Assembly (NCBI RefSeq): GCF_028768465.1 | Contig: NZ_CP118225.1 | Coordinates: 1,276,001-1,340,000, forward strand | DNA length: 64,000 bases | Direction: 5' to 3' | Source of the DNA: Rhodopirellula sp. P2 | Lineage (GTDB): Bacteria > Planctomycetota > Planctomycetia > Pirellulales > Pirellulaceae | Shown here: positions 61,895 through 64,000 of the stretch, one piece after another | Numbering within the stretch: the first letter of the stretch is position 1 | Layout: the number at the start of each line of letters is the position of its first letter | The notes under the pieces: model-generated | The model's database searches: none | What the model was told of the DNA's origin: nothing | Seen by the model: the letters and a program-made list of their open reading frames with translations, nothing else | Position numbers and translations under genes: made by a program

Positions 61895-63123
61895 ACTCGC
61901 AATGGAAATGAAGTGAACTGAGGGGCGTCAGAGAAATCGAACCCACCGGCTTGGGCGGTCGATTCCGTCGGTGCAGCTTCCCCCGTGATTTCGGGCGAGG
62001 CTTCTTCGGGTGAGCTCTCGGGGATGGTCTCAGCGGCCTCTTCGGGAGGCCAAGGTTGGCCCAGCAAGATGCTGATCGCCTTGGGATAGAAGTCTTTCCC
62101 ATAGGTCAACTCGCCGCCTTGGTGTCCCACTGCACCCACCATGCCAGCGACCACCAACAAACCGATTTTCCAAATGTTTGTCAGGCGTTGTTGGCCCGCT
62201 TCGTCGTCGCTTCGCAAGGATTTCAGAGCGATGATCGCAAAGATGCTGGAGAGGACCGTCACGATGATGGCGGACCAACGATGCCAAAACAGCTCCGAGT
62301 CCAAGTTGATTTTGGTCCAGGAGCCGTAGCCTTTTTCGACCGAGAAGGACCATCCCATCATGGTTGCCACAATCGCGGTCGCGGCACCAAGGAGCAAGCA
62401 AACCAAGGGGACTTGGGTGCCCAGCGTGGGCCATTTCCAACCCAGCACGACAAACAGTCCGCCGACCAGGAACAGAGCGATGGGGAAGTGAACGGTCGCG
62501 GGGTGCAAGAAGCCTTGGAACGACCAGACCCGAGCCAGCAGCCCCGCTTCGGTCGGGTCGATTCCTTTGCGAATGCCATCGGCGAGCTCAATCGGTTGCC
62601 CCGAGCCGTCCAGGTCAGGTTGAATCACGTGGGCGTCCTCTGGCCAGTTTGCCCCTTCTTCGATCCAGATGCGAATCAAGGCCAGCTCCGCCGGCGATAG
62701 CGGGCCGCCGTGGCTGCGGGGAGGCATCAGCATGTCGTCGTCTTCGCTGACCAAGTAGTCGATGTACATCGAACTTGATTCCAAGTCCTCTCCCTCGACA
62801 TAGCCAAAGACCGTGTCGCGATCATCGACCCGGAAATCGGCTTTGGCTTCTTCGGCGCCGTGGCATTCCAAGCAGTGTTGCCGGAAGATCGGCGCGATGT
62901 CGCGTTCGAAGTTCACCACCAGGCCCTCTTCGTCGACCGCCATCCGGATCGCAGCGGCCTCCGTGGTGGTCTCTTCGGCGGCGCTGGCCGGGTTGGGCCC
63001 CCATTGCAGGCAAAGGAAGGCCAGCAGGAACAATCGGCAAACGCGGGTGGTCCGTCTGGATCGGGTGGCGTTGCGGCGGAAAGGAGATTGGAGCATCAGC
63101 AGCAAAGGAGAAGTGATGGGCAT
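61891..63123 (-). CDS. Membrane cytochrome c/DUF2231 protein coupled to ppk1
   Basis: A 410-residue protein from ATG 63123 (ATG 63096 is possible), with a signal peptide. A planctomycete PSCyt1-type haem domain carries CLECH (Cys84, Cys87, His88), with a likely distal Met in MLMPPRSHGG. A four-helix membrane domain of the DUF2231 type follows from about residue 200 (LHPATVHFPIALFLVGGLFV, the diagnostic HxxxVHFP). DUF2231 proteins are predicted haem or metal-binding membrane proteins. The last 60 residues are acidic and Glu/Pro-rich. Its TGA stop overlaps the ppk TTG start, so polyphosphate synthesis is tied to a redox membrane protein. Confidence 0.85.
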   Translation of the reverse strand: MPITSPLLLMLQSPFRRNATRSRRTTRVCRLFLLAFLCLQWGPNPASAAEETTTEAAAIRMAVDEEGLVVNFERDIAPIFRQHCLECHGAEEAKADFRVDDRDTVFGYVEGEDLESSSMYIDYLVSEDDDMLMPPRSHGGPLSPAELALIRIWIEEGANWPEDAHVIQPDLDGSGQPIELADGIRKGIDPTEAGLLARVWSFQGFLHPATVHFPIALFLVGGLFVVLGWKWPTLGTQVPLVCLLLGAATAIVATMMGWSFSVEKGYGSWTKINLDSELFWHRWSAIIVTVLSSIFAIIALKSLRSDDEAGQQRLTNIWKIGLLVVAGMVGAVGHQGGELTYGKDFYPKAISILLGQPWPPEEAAETIPESSPEEASPEITGEAAPTESTAQAGGFDFSDAPQFTSFPLRV

Positions 63124-63464
63124 GATGGAAAGCAGAATGGAGGGCGGGACTCATCGGGAAATGAGCGAGAGGGGGCGGCTCATTGTACCGGCGAACGAGC
63201 CGCCGCCAAACCAGGACGGGGTTTCAGATATCCCTCCCGTCGCTGGGCGAATTCATCGCGGCCGCGTTCCATCGGGCAAGGAGTCCGTGCCGTTTTCTGG
63301 GGCTGCGTTTCGGCGGGTTTCTGCATTTGAGAACCTCTTCCGAAACGAAGTTTGGGGGAAGGTCGAGTGGCGCCGTTCAGGCGTACGCGAGGGACGGAGG
63401 GGCCGGGCATCGGAAGCGACTCGCACTGCCTTCCCCCGGAAATCTCGCTGAACGCTCGCTTTTC

Positions 63465-63494
63465 GAACCCTCCCGACTTCGTCGGGCGGGGTTC
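63465..63494 (-). terminator. Hairpin, candidate terminator of the AAA+ ATPase gene
   Basis: GAACCCTCCCGAC, a 3-base loop, and GTCGGGCGGGGTTC form a stem with two mismatches. It lies about 130 bases after the stop of the minus-strand ATPase gene. Read on that strand it is followed by GAAAAG rather than a T-run, so it is at best a weak intrinsic terminator. Confidence 0.4.
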
Positions 63495-63557
63495 TTAAGG
63501 CGTTGCTGGAACGGCACTTAGGAGCTGCGCTGTCTCCAAGCAAGGGGGAGCCGTTTT

Positions 63558-63620
63558 GCCGTCTGAAGCACTCAGAAACGGCATCGCTTGCCGTCTGAAG
63601 CACTGAGAAATGGCATCGTC
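63558..63620. repeat. Two tandem copies of a 32/31-bp unit
   Basis: GCCGTCTGAAGCACTCAGAA at 63558 is followed by a second copy at 63590 with small differences (GCCGTCTGAAGCACTGAGAA). The units abut directly and end 6 bases before the ATPase stop codon region. It is a small tandem duplication. Confidence 0.8.
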
Positions 63621-63626
63621 AAGAAG

Positions 63627-64000
63627 CTACATCACGGAGAAGTAGTTGTCGCAGGCGAAGTCGAAGTACTCCTTCTTGAGCTCCACTTCGAGGTTGTTGT
63701 AGAGGCAGAAGTTGCGAACTTGCAGCAGTAAATCTCGCGGTTGGCAGTTGCGAAACGGGCGGTCGACGGCCAAGTAGTGAGTCTTGACCAAGTAATCGAT
63801 CGCCTCCGCGTTGTAAGGAATCTTGGTGACTTTGCACATGATTTCAAACAGCTTGCGGAAGTCGGCTTCGGGTGGGTTCTCGACTTCGATTTTGTAAGGG
63901 ATGCGGCGCAGAAACGCGTCATCGACCAGGTCTTTCGGTTCCAGGTTGGTGCTGAAGATGACCAACTGGTCAAACGGGACCTGGATCTTCTTGCCCGATG
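63627..64000 (-). CDS. AAA+ family ATPase, C-terminal part
   Basis: The gene continues past the right edge; about 124 codons are present, ending at TAG 63629-63627. The readable part contains the sensor-1 strand [18 protein letters not shown], the arginine finger [11 protein letters not shown] and an alpha-helical C-lid ([40 protein letters not shown]). Walker A and B lie beyond the window. This type of AAA+ ATPase is widespread in planctomycetes, near secretion or pilus-type genes. Its partner proteins cannot be seen here. Confidence 0.8.
   Translation of the reverse strand, partial: SGKKIQVPFDQLVIFSTNLEPKDLVDDAFLRRIPYKIEVENPPEADFRKLFEIMCKVTKIPYNAEAIDYLVKTHYLAVDRPFRNCQPRDLLLQVRNFCLYNNLEVELKKEYFDFACDNYFSVM

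Larger units (their letters stand above)
63124..63626. other. Intergenic with hairpin and tandem repeat
   Basis: About 500 bases between the AAA+ ATPase gene and the cytochrome/DUF2231 gene, both on the minus strand. Only the hairpin at 63465-63494 and a two-copy tandem repeat (63558-63620) stand out. The promoter of the downstream operon must lie in the part nearer 63124. Confidence 0.45.

Noticed and set aside
1..64000. CRISPR arrays, tRNA and rRNA genes
   Set aside because: No regularly spaced repeats with unique spacers, no cas genes and no recognisable tRNA or rRNA sequence were found by reading both strands.

Overview
This window looks like chromosomal DNA from a marine planctomycete of the Pirellulales, most likely Rhodopirellula or a close relative. 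The signs are family content (DUF1549 and PSCyt1-type cytochromes, formylglycine sulfatases, a DUF1559 protein, SHD1 repeats, an RPG-rich surface protein, a sigma/FecR relic), many 4-base ATGA gene overlaps, and weak or absent Shine-Dalgarno sites. No rRNA, tRNA, CRISPR array, phage or transposase gene was recognised.

Layout. 1-9 kb: the 5' end of a secreted DUF1549-type protein, a MarR regulator followed by a secreted alkylsulfatase-like metallo-beta-lactamase, three SDR oxidoreductases, and a quinone-oxidoreductase gene divergent from an HxlR regulator. 8.1-9.0 kb: a decayed ECF sigma/FecR pair, joined by a deletion and split by a short palindromic element. 9-17 kb: a large secreted protein with an internal duplication, a phytanoyl-CoA dioxygenase-like stub, a rare sulfatase/VHL-beta-like/sulfatase fusion, and a Tat-type secreted esterase. 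17-28 kb: membrane transport (AI-2E family protein, RND pump with its adaptor, K+ channel, bestrophin, APC permease) and a cardiolipin synthase. 28-38 kb: envelope proteins, including DcaP-like and OprB-like porins, an SHD1 protein, an RPG-rich surface protein coupled to a SnoaL-like secreted protein, and a HlyD relic. 37.7-44.0 kb: a compact MoxR-DUF58-DUF4381-VWA-VWA-TPR-BatD (Bat-type) operon. 44-54 kb: an arylsulfatase, pirin, a GNAT enzyme, a YeiH-type exporter with a MarR gene, a divergent FAD/NAD(P) protein, an ABC-2 permease and a DUF1559 protein. 54.7-64 kb: an rRNA methyltransferase-like gene coupled to an ABC exporter operon, then a membrane c-type cytochrome/DUF2231 protein coupled to polyphosphate kinase, and the end of an AAA+ ATPase gene.

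The most unusual features are: a ~127-bp nested palindromic element present four times (4300, 8315, 16975, 44222), one copy inside a FecR relic and one supplying a sulfatase stop codon; the double sulfatase joined by a VHL-beta-like linker; a Bat operon whose second VWA protein has lost the canonical MIDAS motif; a nine-C tract at the start of the RND adaptor gene; and translational coupling of ppk to a cytochrome/DUF2231 protein through a TTGA overlap. All functional statements come from reading the sequence; no searches were run.
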